This document shows positions 47,292 to 54,838 of a stretch of 64,000 nucleotides of DNA, piece after piece. The stretch comes from Planomonospora parontospora (GTDB lineage: Bacteria > Actinomycetota > Actinomycetes > Streptosporangiales > Streptosporangiaceae). The stretch lies in the NCBI GenBank assembly GCA_014647935.1, contig BMQD01000008.1, positions 62,001 through 126,000 on the forward strand, read 5' to 3'. Position 1 is the first letter of the stretch. Each line of letters begins with the position of its first letter. The notes below the pieces were generated by a model. That model was not told where the DNA came from. It ran no database searches and saw nothing but the letters and a program-made list of their open reading frames with translations. The position numbers were made by a program, and so were the translations under genes.

Positions 47292-47404
47292 CCGGAGAGG
47301 GCCCGCCTTTGCGTCACGACCTGCTGAGGGGGGCCGGTCGCCGGCGCCCGCTCGGTATGCCGCGAGCGCGGTCCCGGGTCCGGTCCGCATCCCAGCTCAT
47401 GGCA

Positions 47405-47424
47405 GGGCGCCCCCCAGGGCGCCC
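47405..47424 (+). other. GGGCGCCC pair ahead of the phoH2 ribosome site
   Basis: The palindromic octamer GGGCGCCC occurs at 47405-47412 and 47417-47424, directly before GGGGGAG (47425-47431), the ribosome site. The two octamers can pair with a 4-base loop. Confidence 0.6.
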
Positions 47425-47436
47425 GGGGGAGAACGC

Positions 47437-48759
47437 GTGGCACACCCTTCGTCCGCATCCACGTCTCCGGCCGGCAACCGGAAGACGTACGTCCTGGACA
47501 CCTCGGTCCTCCTGGCGGACCCGGCTGCGATAAGCCGCTTCGCCGAGCACGAGGTCGTCCTCCCGATCGTCGTCATCACCGAGTTGGAGGCCAAGCGCCA
47601 TCATCCCGAACTCGGCTACTTCGCGCGCAAGGCGCTGAGGTACCTCGACGACCTGAGGGTGACCCACGGACGTCTGGACGAGCCCATGCCGATCGGCGAG
47701 GGCACCATCCGGGTCGAGCTCAACCACAGCGACCCGTCCATCCTGCCCGCCGGGTTCCGCCTCGGCGACAACGACACCCGCATCCTGACCGTCGCACGCT
47801 CCCTGGCCTCCGAGGGCCTCGACGTGGTGCTGGTCTCCAAGGACCTCCCGATGCGGATCAAGGCCGCCTCCGTCGGGCTGGCCGCGGAGGAATACCGCGC
47901 CGAGCTCGTCGTGGAGTCCGGCTGGACCGGCATGGCCGAGCTGCAGGTGACCGAGGAGGACATCGAGACGCTCTTCGAGCACCGCGTCGCGGACCTGGCC
48001 GAGGCCCGCGAGCTGCCCACGCACACCGGCCTTCGGCTGCTGTCCAGCCGGGGCTCGGCGCTGGGCCGGGTGCTGCCGGACAAGTCCGTCCGCCTGGTCC
48101 GCGGCGACCGCGAGGTGTTCGGCGTGCACGGTCGCTCCGCCGAGCAGCGCATCGCCCTGGACCTGCTCATGGACCCCGAGGTCGGCATCGTCTCGATGGG
48201 CGGCCGGGCCGGCACCGGCAAGTCCGCCCTCGCGCTCTGCGCGGGCCTGGAGGCGGTCCTGGAGCGCCGCCAGCACCGCAAGGTCATCGTCTTCCGCCCG
48301 CTGTACGCCGTGGGCGGCCAGGATCTGGGCTACCTGCCCGGCTCCGAGAACGAGAAGATGGGCCCGTGGGCGCAGGCCGTCTACGACACCCTGGGCGCGG
48401 TCACCACGCCCGAAGTGATCGAGGAGGTCATCGACCGGGGGATGCTGGAGGTGCTCCCGCTCACCCACATCCGCGGCCGCTCGCTGCACGACGCCTTCGT
48501 GATCGTCGACGAGGCCCAGTCGCTGGAGCGCGGGGTGCTGCTGACGGTGCTGAGCCGGATCGGCGCCAACTCCCGGGTCGTGCTCACCCACGACGTCGCC
48601 CAGCGGGACAACCTGCGGGTGGGCCGGCACGACGGCGTGGTCGCGGTGGTGGAGAAGCTCAAGGGCCATCCGCTGTTCGCGCACGTCACGCTGACCCGCT
48701 CGGAGCGCTCGCCGATCGCCGCGCTGGTCACCGAGATGCTGGAGGACTTCACGGTGTAG
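47437..48759 (+). CDS. phoH2: PhoH2: PIN-PhoH fusion (RNase/ATPase)
   Basis: 440 residues. The N-terminal PIN domain (about 15-150) has the acidic residues [17 protein letters not shown] and GDNDTRIL; the C-terminal PhoH domain (about 215-440) has Walker [14 protein letters not shown], Walker [11 protein letters not shown] and [11 protein letters not shown]. Such fusions unwind and cut RNA in mycobacteria. No small antitoxin-like frame (PhoAT) is visible in the 243-base gap upstream. The GTG start has GGGGGAG five bases ahead, with a GGGCGCCC hairpin right before it. Confidence 0.93.
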   Translation: MAHPSSASTSPAGNRKTYVLDTSVLLADPAAISRFAEHEVVLPIVVITELEAKRHHPELGYFARKALRYLDDLRVTHGRLDEPMPIGEGTIRVELNHSDPSILPAGFRLGDNDTRILTVARSLASEGLDVVLVSKDLPMRIKAASVGLAAEEYRAELVVESGWTGMAELQVTEEDIETLFEHRVADLAEARELPTHTGLRLLSSRGSALGRVLPDKSVRLVRGDREVFGVHGRSAEQRIALDLLMDPEVGIVSMGGRAGTGKSALALCAGLEAVLERRQHRKVIVFRPLYAVGGQDLGYLPGSENEKMGPWAQAVYDTLGAVTTPEVIEEVIDRGMLEVLPLTHIRGRSLHDAFVIVDEAQSLERGVLLTVLSRIGANSRVVLTHDVAQRDNLRVGRHDGVVAVVEKLKGHPLFAHVTLTRSERSPIAALVTEMLEDFTV

Positions 48760-48765
48760 GCCGGT

Positions 48766-48798
48766 CCCGCCGCCCCCTTCCCGCAAGGGGGCGGCGGG
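48766..48798. terminator. Bidirectional terminator between phoH2 and the AfsQ-type lipoprotein gene
   Basis: CCCGCCGCCCCCTT (48766-48779) pairs perfectly over 14 bp with AAGGGGGCGGCGGG (48785-48798), loop of five bases. It lies between convergent stops. Confidence 0.88.
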
Positions 48799-48825
48799 CC
48801 GCGCCCCGGCCGGGTGCCGCCCGGC

Positions 48826-49515
48826 TCACGGGGGCAGGCGCACCCCCCGGCCCGCCAGGTCCTTGTACTCGGAGCAGCTGTGCTCGCCCAGCGACTCCGG
48901 CGTGCCGGGGAACAGCCTGGTGATCTCGACGCTCCAGATGCTCGCCTGCTTGTTCTGCCGGACGGTGCAGGTGATCTGGGCGAGTCCCAGCCGGGTGACC
49001 CTGCCCTCGCCGGTGACGATCACGTTCAGCCGGTAGCCGAGGTCGTCGGTGGGTTCGCTCCGCTGGGAGGGGCCGGTGTACCGGGTGGTCTTGATGTCGT
49101 AGTAGTCGAACCCGGTCAGCTCGCTGGTCAGCCCCGGCCGCGGCGGCTGCTGCCCGGCGCGGAAGAGGCTCTTGACGACGTTCTCGGTCGAGTCCGAGGC
49201 CACCGGGACCCGGACGGGCTGCAGCGTCCCGTCGTCGACCATGTAGACCGTCACCCAGGTCGGGCTGTAGCTGATCACCGGCGGGCGGCCGCTGTCCCGC
49301 ACGCCGGTGGGGGAGATGCCGCACCCCGCCAGTACGGCCGGCAGGGCCAGTACGGCCAGCACGGCGGCGGCCGGCGCCGTGATCCGCCCCGTGCGGGTGG
49401 AGGAGGCCGTACGGGTGCGCGTGCTCGGGCCTGCGGGGGAGGCCGCGTGGAGGTCCGTACGGGTGCGCGTGCGGAGGTTCGTGCGGGAGCCTGCGCGGAG
49501 GTGTGGGAGGTTCAT
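48826..49515 (-). CDS. Lipoprotein of the AfsQ-type operon
   Basis: 229 residues. The long basic N-terminus (about 1-43) is made of RTRT-type repeats, then a helix with lipobox VLAGC (Cys65). The mature domain (about 66-229) carries two Cys in ITCTV and HSCSEY and no catalytic motif. The ATG overlaps the kinase stop (ATGA), so all three genes of the operon are coupled. A lipoprotein gene also follows afsQ2 in Streptomyces (SCO4905, from memory); it may modulate the sensor. The signal peptide n-region is unusually long and encoded by a DNA repeat. Confidence 0.78.
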   Translation of the reverse strand: MNLPHLRAGSRTNLRTRTRTDLHAASPAGPSTRTRTASSTRTGRITAPAAAVLAVLALPAVLAGCGISPTGVRDSGRPPVISYSPTWVTVYMVDDGTLQPVRVPVASDSTENVVKSLFRAGQQPPRPGLTSELTGFDYYDIKTTRYTGPSQRSEPTDDLGYRLNVIVTGEGRVTRLGLAQITCTVRQNKQASIWSVEITRLFPGTPESLGEHSCSEYKDLAGRGVRLPP

Positions 49516-49560
49516 GCGGGAGCCTGCGCGGAGGTGCGTGCGGAGGTCTGCGCGGAGGGC
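49385..49560 (-). repeat. Minisatellite across the kinase/lipoprotein junction
   Basis: Short units of GGAGGT, GTGCGCGTGC and TGCGGGAGCCTGCGCGGAGGTG (the last at about 49486 and 49515) run through the end of the kinase gene and the start of the lipoprotein gene. They encode an SAQTSARTSAQAPA tail in one frame and RTRT repeats in the other. Confidence 0.8.
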
Positions 49561-50954
49561 AGCCAGACCGTGAAGAGCGTGCCCGGCCGCTGCGGGCGCA
49601 CCGAGATCGTACCGCCGTGCAACTGGGCGTTGGAGCGGGCGATGGAGAGCCCGAGCCCGCTGCCGTCGCCTCTCCGGCCGGCCTTGTAGAAGCGGTTGAA
49701 CACGTGCGGCAGGTCCGTCGGGGGGATCCCTCCGCCGTGGTCGCGCACCTTCACCTCCAGGCCGTGGGCGGTGGTGCGGGCGGTGACCACGACCGGGGGC
49801 TCACCGTGGCGCAGGGCGTTGCCGACCAGGTTGGCGAGGATCACGTCGAAGCGCGGGGGGTCGACGGAGAAGGCGAGCCCCGCCGGGACCTCCACCTCCA
49901 CCTGCTCCGACCAGCCCCGGATCTCCAGGCAGTCGTGGACCGCGTCGGCGACGCTCACGGTCTCCAGGTTGAGGACGGCCGTGCCCGAGTCGAACCGGCT
50001 CGCCTCGATGAGCTGCTCCACGAGGGTGCGCAGCCGTTCGATCTCGCGCAGCACCAGCCGTACGGCCGTGGCGGGTTCGCGGGGCAGCCGCTCGGCCTCC
50101 TCGGAGAGCATGTCCGTCACCGCGGTCATCGCGGTCAGCGGGGTCCGCAGCTCGTGGGAGACGTCGGCCACGAACCGGCGGGACATCGCCTCCAGCGCCC
50201 GCAGTTCGGACACGCTCCGCTCCAGCGCGGCGGCGGTGTCGTTGAACGTCGCGGTGAGCTCGGCGAGCTCGTCCTGGCCGCGTACGGGGAGCCGGGTGTC
50301 CAGGTGCCCGGCGCCGAGCGCGCGGGCGGCCGAGCCGAGCCGCCGGACCGGGAGCAGCACGCGCTGGGCCGAGAACAGGGCCACGGCGAGCGCGATGGCG
50401 AGCATGATGGCGCCCGCCGTGGCGAGCGGTCGGCGCATGCCGCCCAGGAGCTGCTCCTCCTGGACCAGGGGGACGAACACGAAGACGCTCATGCCGGTGG
50501 GCTGGGCGATGTGGATGGGCTCCACCCGCCACACGGGGGTGCCGATCACCAGCCACATGCCGCCCCGCATCTCCTGCCTCTTGGTCACCATGCGGCCGGC
50601 GGCCCGGGCGCGCAGGTCGGCGGGGACGTCGGCGAGGCCGAAGTCCCCGTCGGGGTACAGGTAGTCCTCGTAGAGGACCACCACGGCCCGGCTCTGCGCC
50701 CGCAGGCTCATCTGCAGGGCGGAGATCTCCAGGTCGGTCGGGGGGCCGTCCCCAGGCCAGAGCGCGCCGATCGGCACCCGGGTGCCCTGGAGGGTCTCGC
50801 GCACGTCGGCCACGGCCACCTCCTCGGCGCGTTCGATGACCCGGTTCTTGACGAGCTCGTAACCGATGCCCGCGACCAGCGCGGACGCCGTGACGGCGAT
50901 CACGGTGAAGGCGATGACCAGCCGCCCGCGCAGCCCGGTGTAGACCCGCTTCAC
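49512..50954 (-). CDS. afsQ2: AfsQ2-like sensor histidine kinase
   Basis: 480 residues from GTG 50954, which overlaps the regulator stop (GTGA). Two helices (about 12-33 and 176-197) enclose an extracytoplasmic sensor domain; HAMP (198-250), HisKA with ADVSHELRTPLTAM (His267) and HATPase with NLVGNALRHG and GSGLGLSIA follow. It phosphorylates the adjacent AfsQ1-like regulator. The C-terminus ends in a repeat-encoded Ser/Ala/Gln tail. The pairing with an AfsQ1-like receiver supports the name; ligand unknown. Confidence 0.88.
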   Translation of the reverse strand: MKRVYTGLRGRLVIAFTVIAVTASALVAGIGYELVKNRVIERAEEVAVADVRETLQGTRVPIGALWPGDGPPTDLEISALQMSLRAQSRAVVVLYEDYLYPDGDFGLADVPADLRARAAGRMVTKRQEMRGGMWLVIGTPVWRVEPIHIAQPTGMSVFVFVPLVQEEQLLGGMRRPLATAGAIMLAIALAVALFSAQRVLLPVRRLGSAARALGAGHLDTRLPVRGQDELAELTATFNDTAAALERSVSELRALEAMSRRFVADVSHELRTPLTAMTAVTDMLSEEAERLPREPATAVRLVLREIERLRTLVEQLIEASRFDSGTAVLNLETVSVADAVHDCLEIRGWSEQVEVEVPAGLAFSVDPPRFDVILANLVGNALRHGEPPVVVTARTTAHGLEVKVRDHGGGIPPTDLPHVFNRFYKAGRRGDGSGLGLSIARSNAQLHGGTISVRPQRPGTLFTVWLPSAQTSARTSAQAPA

Positions 50955-51625
50955 GGCGGGCTGAACCGGTAGCCGAAGCCCCGCACGGTGTGGATGAACA
51001 CGGGCTCGGCGGGCACGGGCTCGATCTTGGCGCGGATCCGCTGCACGCAGGCGTCCACCAGCCGGGAGTCCGCGGCGTGGGTGTGGTCCCACACGGCCCG
51101 GAGCAGATATCTGCGGTTGAGCACCTGGCCGGGGTGGCGGACCAGCTCCAGCAGCAGGCGCAGTTCGGTGGGGGTCAGGTGGATCTCGTGACCGGCGAGT
51201 GAGACCTTCAGCGCACCCTTGTCGATGACCAGGTCGCCGAAGGTGACGCGGTCGGAGGAGACGGACTCGGCCCGGCGCAGGACCGCCCGGATCCGGGCGT
51301 CCAGCACCCGCGGCTCCACGGGCTTGACCACGTAGTCGTCGGCTCCCGCCTCCAGGCCCACCACCACGTCGAGGTCGTCGCCCCGGGCGGTGAGGAGGAT
51401 CACCGGCAGCTGGTCCATCCTGCGGATCCGGCGGCACACCTCGACGCCGTCGATCCCGGGCAGCATGACGTCCAGGACGGCGATCTCCGGGCGGCGCGAC
51501 CGGATGTGGTCGAGCGCCTCCTCGCCGGTGGCGTAGGAGGTCACGGAGTGCCCCTGACGGGCCAGGGCCAGTTCGAGACCGGTCCGGACGGAGGGGTCGT
51601 CTTCGACGAGGAGTATGCCGGCCAC
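50951..51625 (-). CDS. afsQ1: AfsQ1-like OmpR-family response regulator
   Basis: 224 residues from GTG 51625 (MAGILLVEDDP); ATG 51652 would add nine residues. Receiver: acidic pair Asp9/Asp10, phospho-acceptor Asp52 in VLDVMLPGIDGVEVCRRIRRM, Lys in YVVKPVEP. The winged helix ends FIHTVRGFGYRF. The stretch DQLPVILLTARGDDLDVVVG is nearly identical to S. coelicolor AfsQ1 as I recall it. AfsQ1/Q2 controls antibiotic production under nitrogen conditions; sigQ, the usual divergent sigma gene, is absent here. Confidence 0.9.
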   Translation of the reverse strand: MAGILLVEDDPSVRTGLELALARQGHSVTSYATGEEALDHIRSRRPEIAVLDVMLPGIDGVEVCRRIRRMDQLPVILLTARGDDLDVVVGLEAGADDYVVKPVEPRVLDARIRAVLRRAESVSSDRVTFGDLVIDKGALKVSLAGHEIHLTPTELRLLLELVRHPGQVLNRRYLLRAVWDHTHAADSRLVDACVQRIRAKIEPVPAEPVFIHTVRGFGYRFSPP

Positions 51626-51781
51626 CCGGTCATTATTCTTCCAACACCCCATAAGCCCCTACTTGTCATGAAAATGTGACGTGGTCGGCAAGGGGATGGG
51701 GAGGGCCGGGGCGAGGCCGGAGCGGGCGGGGAGCGCCGGGTTCGCGGGGCCGTGGAGGGTGCTGGGGCAGGTTGCCACCTA

Positions 51782-51797
51782 TGTGACCAAAGTCACA
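51782..51797. promoter_or_regulatory. Perfect CRP-type palindrome
   Basis: TGTGACCAAAGTCACA matches TGTGA-N6-TCACA exactly, extended by A/T on each side. It lies 141 bases ahead of the lysozyme-fold gene and about 157 ahead of afsQ1, inside the 312-base divergent gap 51626-51937. A second half of the gap (51800-51937) is A/T-rich, but I see no clear promoter or riboswitch there. Confidence 0.85.
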
Positions 51798-51937
51798 TTT
51801 CTGGCATTGATATCGGGAAAGTCCCCGGTAATCAGGCAATCGGTAATGAAAAGGTCATGGGACTCTCCAGGGAAAACCATCCGGATCTTCCGTTCCGGTT
51901 GCGGACCACCCCCCTGGTCAAGGCAAGCTCATAGGTC

Positions 51938-52771
51938 GTGAGTCCAGGATCGTCGCAACCCGAGGGAGAGCGCCCGCAGGACACGGGGCGCCAGGCCCGC
52001 CGCTCCCGCCGCGCGTCCGGGAGACCCGCCAGGAGCGCGCCCGCCGGCGCCGCGCCGGCCGGCGGCACGTCCACGGGCGGTGAGCCGCCCAGGAGCGGGA
52101 GGCGGGGAGGGCCGGTGCCCGACGGGAAGCGCGGCGGCCTGACGCCCAAGCGCATCGCCGTCATCGCCGCGGTGACCGTGGTCCTCGTCGGAGGCGGCGC
52201 CTACACCGCGCACACCGCGATCCAGAACGCCTCCGCCCCCGCACAGGAGCCGCTCGCCCTGGACGAACTGGCCAGGGCGCTCGGCGGCGACCCGTTCGGG
52301 CCCGACCCCGCGGCCGACGCCCTGAAGGCCCAGGCGGCCCAGGCGCTCAAGGAGGACGCGCTCCGGCGCAAGCGCGAGGGCCGGGAGCCGCTCGACCACA
52401 TCAAGATCGTCAAAGAGGCGCCGGGCGGCGGCGGGTTCGACCCCAAGCAGCTCCCGGCGGGCACCGCGAACCCGACCGGCAACAAGGCCCTGGGCAAGCA
52501 GATGCTGGAGGCCCGCGGCTGGGGCGACCAGTGGGGCTGCCTGGAGAAGCTGTGGATGAAGGAGAGCGGCTGGAACGAGCGGGCGATGAACCGCTCCAGC
52601 GGCGCCTACGGCATCCCCCAGTCGCTGCCCGGCCACAAGATGGCCAGCGCCGGCGCCGACTGGCAGACCAACCCCGCCACCCAGATCGAGTGGGGGCTGA
52701 CCTACATCAAGGGCCGGTACGGCAGTCCCTGCGGAGCGTGGGGCCACTCCCAGGCCAAGGGCTGGTACTGA
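51938..52771 (+). CDS. Membrane-anchored lysozyme-fold (transglycosylase-like) protein
   Basis: 277 residues from GTG 51938. A disordered Arg/Pro/Gly cytoplasmic part (1-70), one helix (about 72-92), a charged linker and a C-terminal lysozyme-like domain (about 180-277): QMLEARGWGDQWGCLEKLWMKESGWNERAMN with catalytic Glu in KES, then SGAYGIPQSLPGHKM and YIKGRYGSPCGAWGH. It likely cleaves peptidoglycan glycan strands. The last 28 bases with the stop are duplicated downstream. A CRP palindrome upstream fits the known CRP control of cell-wall lytic genes. The start has only a weak AAGG site 15 bases ahead. Confidence 0.88.
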   Translation: MSPGSSQPEGERPQDTGRQARRSRRASGRPARSAPAGAAPAGGTSTGGEPPRSGRRGGPVPDGKRGGLTPKRIAVIAAVTVVLVGGGAYTAHTAIQNASAPAQEPLALDELARALGGDPFGPDPAADALKAQAAQALKEDALRRKREGREPLDHIKIVKEAPGGGGFDPKQLPAGTANPTGNKALGKQMLEARGWGDQWGCLEKLWMKESGWNERAMNRSSGAYGIPQSLPGHKMASAGADWQTNPATQIEWGLTYIKGRYGSPCGAWGHSQAKGWY

Positions 52772-52808
52772 CGCGCGGGACCACTCCCGGGCCAAGGGCC
52801 GGTACTGA
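52744..52808. repeat. 28-bp duplication of the gene end
   Basis: Bases 52744-52771, ending in the TGA stop, recur at 52781-52808 with two mismatches (37-base period). The second copy is untranslated and would read DHSRAKGRY plus stop. Confidence 0.88.
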
Positions 52809-52867
52809 AACGCCAGAAAGCGGCACGTCTGACCGGCCAGGGACGGTAAGCACCGCATCCTGGCCGC

Positions 52868-54838
52868 ATGGGTGTGAAGGTCAGCGTGGTGGTGCCGGTC
52901 CGCAACCCCGGTGATACCGCCAACGCGTGTATCCACTCGGCGGTCGAGCAGTCGATGTCCCCGGAGGAGTTCGAGGTCATCTTCGCCGACGACGGATCGG
53001 ACGACGGGACACGGCAGCGCCTGGCCATGGTCGCCGGAGCCTGGCCGAACGTCCGCGTGCTCCACCTGCCGCCCACCGGCTCGCCGATGCGGGGCCGCAA
53101 CGCCGCCCTGGAGGTCGCCAAGGGCGAGTACGTCTACCTGATGGGTCAGACGGACCGCCTGGAGCGCACGGCCCTGGAGCGGATGTACGAGCGCGCGATG
53201 GCGACCGACGCCGACATCCTCGTCGGGCGGCTGGAAGGGGGCGACGGCCCGCCGCCCCGGGCGTTCGACGCCGACCGGGAGCACGCCGACATCCTCACCG
53301 ACGGGCTGCTCTCCCTGCTCACCCCGCACAAGCTCTACCGCAGGGCGTTCCTCGCGACCGAGCGGCTCACCTTCCCCGAGCCCGGCGGGACCCTGTCGGA
53401 GCAGGCCTTCGCCGTCCGGGCCTACCTGCGGGCGGAGAACATCACCGTCATGGCCGGCGAGGTCTGCTGCCACCTGGGGGAGCGGCCGGAGCCGCCGGTC
53501 CCCCCGGCCGTCCAGGCGGCGGAGCTGCGCGCGCTGCTCGACGCCGTCGACGAGGCCGTGCCCGACGGGCGCAGGCGCGACCGCATGTACGCGCACTGGT
53601 TCCGCACCGCGATCCTGCCGCAGCTCGGCGGGGACGTCTTCAGCCTGTCCTCGCGGGAGCGGTCCGCCGTCTTCACCGCCCTGCGGGAACTGGTCCTGAC
53701 GCGCTTCCCCGAGCGGCTCGACGACCGTCTCCCGGTCCACCTGCGCATGCGCGCGGCGCTGCTGCGCGCCGGGCGGCCCGACCAGCTCGTCATGCTCTCG
53801 CAGGCCACCCGCGAGACCCACCTGAAGGCCGACCTGAAGGAGCTCGCCTGGAACGGCGGTGTACTGGAGCTGGGCATCACGATGGAGCTGATGTGGACCG
53901 GCGACACTCCCACCTGCTTCGTGCCGCACGGCGACCGCCTGCTCTGGAAGCCCCCGATCCCGCTGGAGGGGCTCGGCTCCGCGGAACGGGTGACCGACGT
54001 CACCGAGGCGGTGGCCGCCGCCGGGTTCGACGCCTACCTCCGGCACCGCGACACCGGGATGGTCCACATGATCCCGGTGACGTCGGCGGTGGCCCTCCTG
54101 CCGCACCGCGACCGGATGAGGGTGCAGGTCACCGGGACGGCCTCGTTCGACGTCACCTCCACGTTCCTCGGCCAGCCGCTGCCGTCCGGGTTCTGGGAGA
54201 TCCACGTCCGCATGCACGGCGGGCCGCACCGGGCCCGCGCCCGGGTGACCGGGGAGCCGTTCGAGCACTCCGGGGCGCTGGCCGACTATCCCGGACGGCC
54301 GGTCGTCCCCTGGTGGTGCGACGAGGGGCTGCCCGGCGTCTGCGTGGAGCCCCGGCTGCTGTCCGACGCGATCGCCCTCGTCTCGCAGGACACCACGAGC
54401 GTGCGCCGCCGTGACCACGTCTTCTTCGTGGTGCCCGTGCCGTACCTGCCGGAGGGGGGCGGGCCCCCCGGCGAGCTGGTGCTGCGCCGGGCCGGCGGGC
54501 GGCGGGAGGTCTCCGTGCCGGCCCTGGTCGAGCCGGGCGAGCCCGGCATGATCGGCGGGAGCCTGGTCGCCAGGGTCCCGACCCGGCGGCTGCCCCAGCG
54601 CGACCTGCTGGTCCCCGGCCGCTGGACGCCGTTCCTGCGGATGGAGGGGCAGGAGGTCGGGCTCCGCTTCCGGGTGCGGATGAACCGCTTCGGCGGGGTG
54701 GAGGTCCACCCCGCCGCCGCGGCCCGTCTCCCCGAACGGCGCTACCCGCTGCTCCGGCGCATCGCGACGCGCATCCCGGGGGCCCGCAACATGATGCGGT
54801 TCACCCGGACCCTGCAGCGGCGCTACCTGCCCAGCTGA
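52868..54838 (+). CDS. Family 2 glycosyltransferase with long C-terminal extension
   Basis: 656 residues. The GT-A domain (about 1-215) begins VKVSVVVPVRNPGDTANACIHSAV, with ADDGSDDGT and the aspartates of the metal site (MGQTDRLER). The remaining 440 residues are Ig-like or linker domains without motifs known to me; the layout recalls TarS/TagF-type polymer glycosyltransferases. A basic C-terminus (RIATRIPGARNMMRFTRTLQRR) may touch the membrane. No helix or other polysaccharide genes nearby. ATG 52868 lacks a good ribosome site. The 3' end overlaps the convergent esterase gene by 16 bases. Confidence 0.85.
   Translation: MGVKVSVVVPVRNPGDTANACIHSAVEQSMSPEEFEVIFADDGSDDGTRQRLAMVAGAWPNVRVLHLPPTGSPMRGRNAALEVAKGEYVYLMGQTDRLERTALERMYERAMATDADILVGRLEGGDGPPPRAFDADREHADILTDGLLSLLTPHKLYRRAFLATERLTFPEPGGTLSEQAFAVRAYLRAENITVMAGEVCCHLGERPEPPVPPAVQAAELRALLDAVDEAVPDGRRRDRMYAHWFRTAILPQLGGDVFSLSSRERSAVFTALRELVLTRFPERLDDRLPVHLRMRAALLRAGRPDQLVMLSQATRETHLKADLKELAWNGGVLELGITMELMWTGDTPTCFVPHGDRLLWKPPIPLEGLGSAERVTDVTEAVAAAGFDAYLRHRDTGMVHMIPVTSAVALLPHRDRMRVQVTGTASFDVTSTFLGQPLPSGFWEIHVRMHGGPHRARARVTGEPFEHSGALADYPGRPVVPWWCDEGLPGVCVEPRLLSDAIALVSQDTTSVRRRDHVFFVVPVPYLPEGGGPPGELVLRRAGGRREVSVPALVEPGEPGMIGGSLVARVPTRRLPQRDLLVPGRWTPFLRMEGQEVGLRFRVRMNRFGGVEVHPAAAARLPERRYPLLRRIATRIPGARNMMRFTRTLQRRYLPS

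Noticed and set aside
47437-48759. PhoAT-PhoH2 toxin-antitoxin arrangement
   Set aside because: No short antitoxin-like frame overlaps or directly precedes phoH2; the upstream gap holds only hairpins.
51626-51937. Possible c-di-AMP riboswitch ahead of the lysozyme-fold gene
   Set aside because: The context would fit, but the conserved riboswitch core is not recognisable. The CRP palindrome is the only firm signal.
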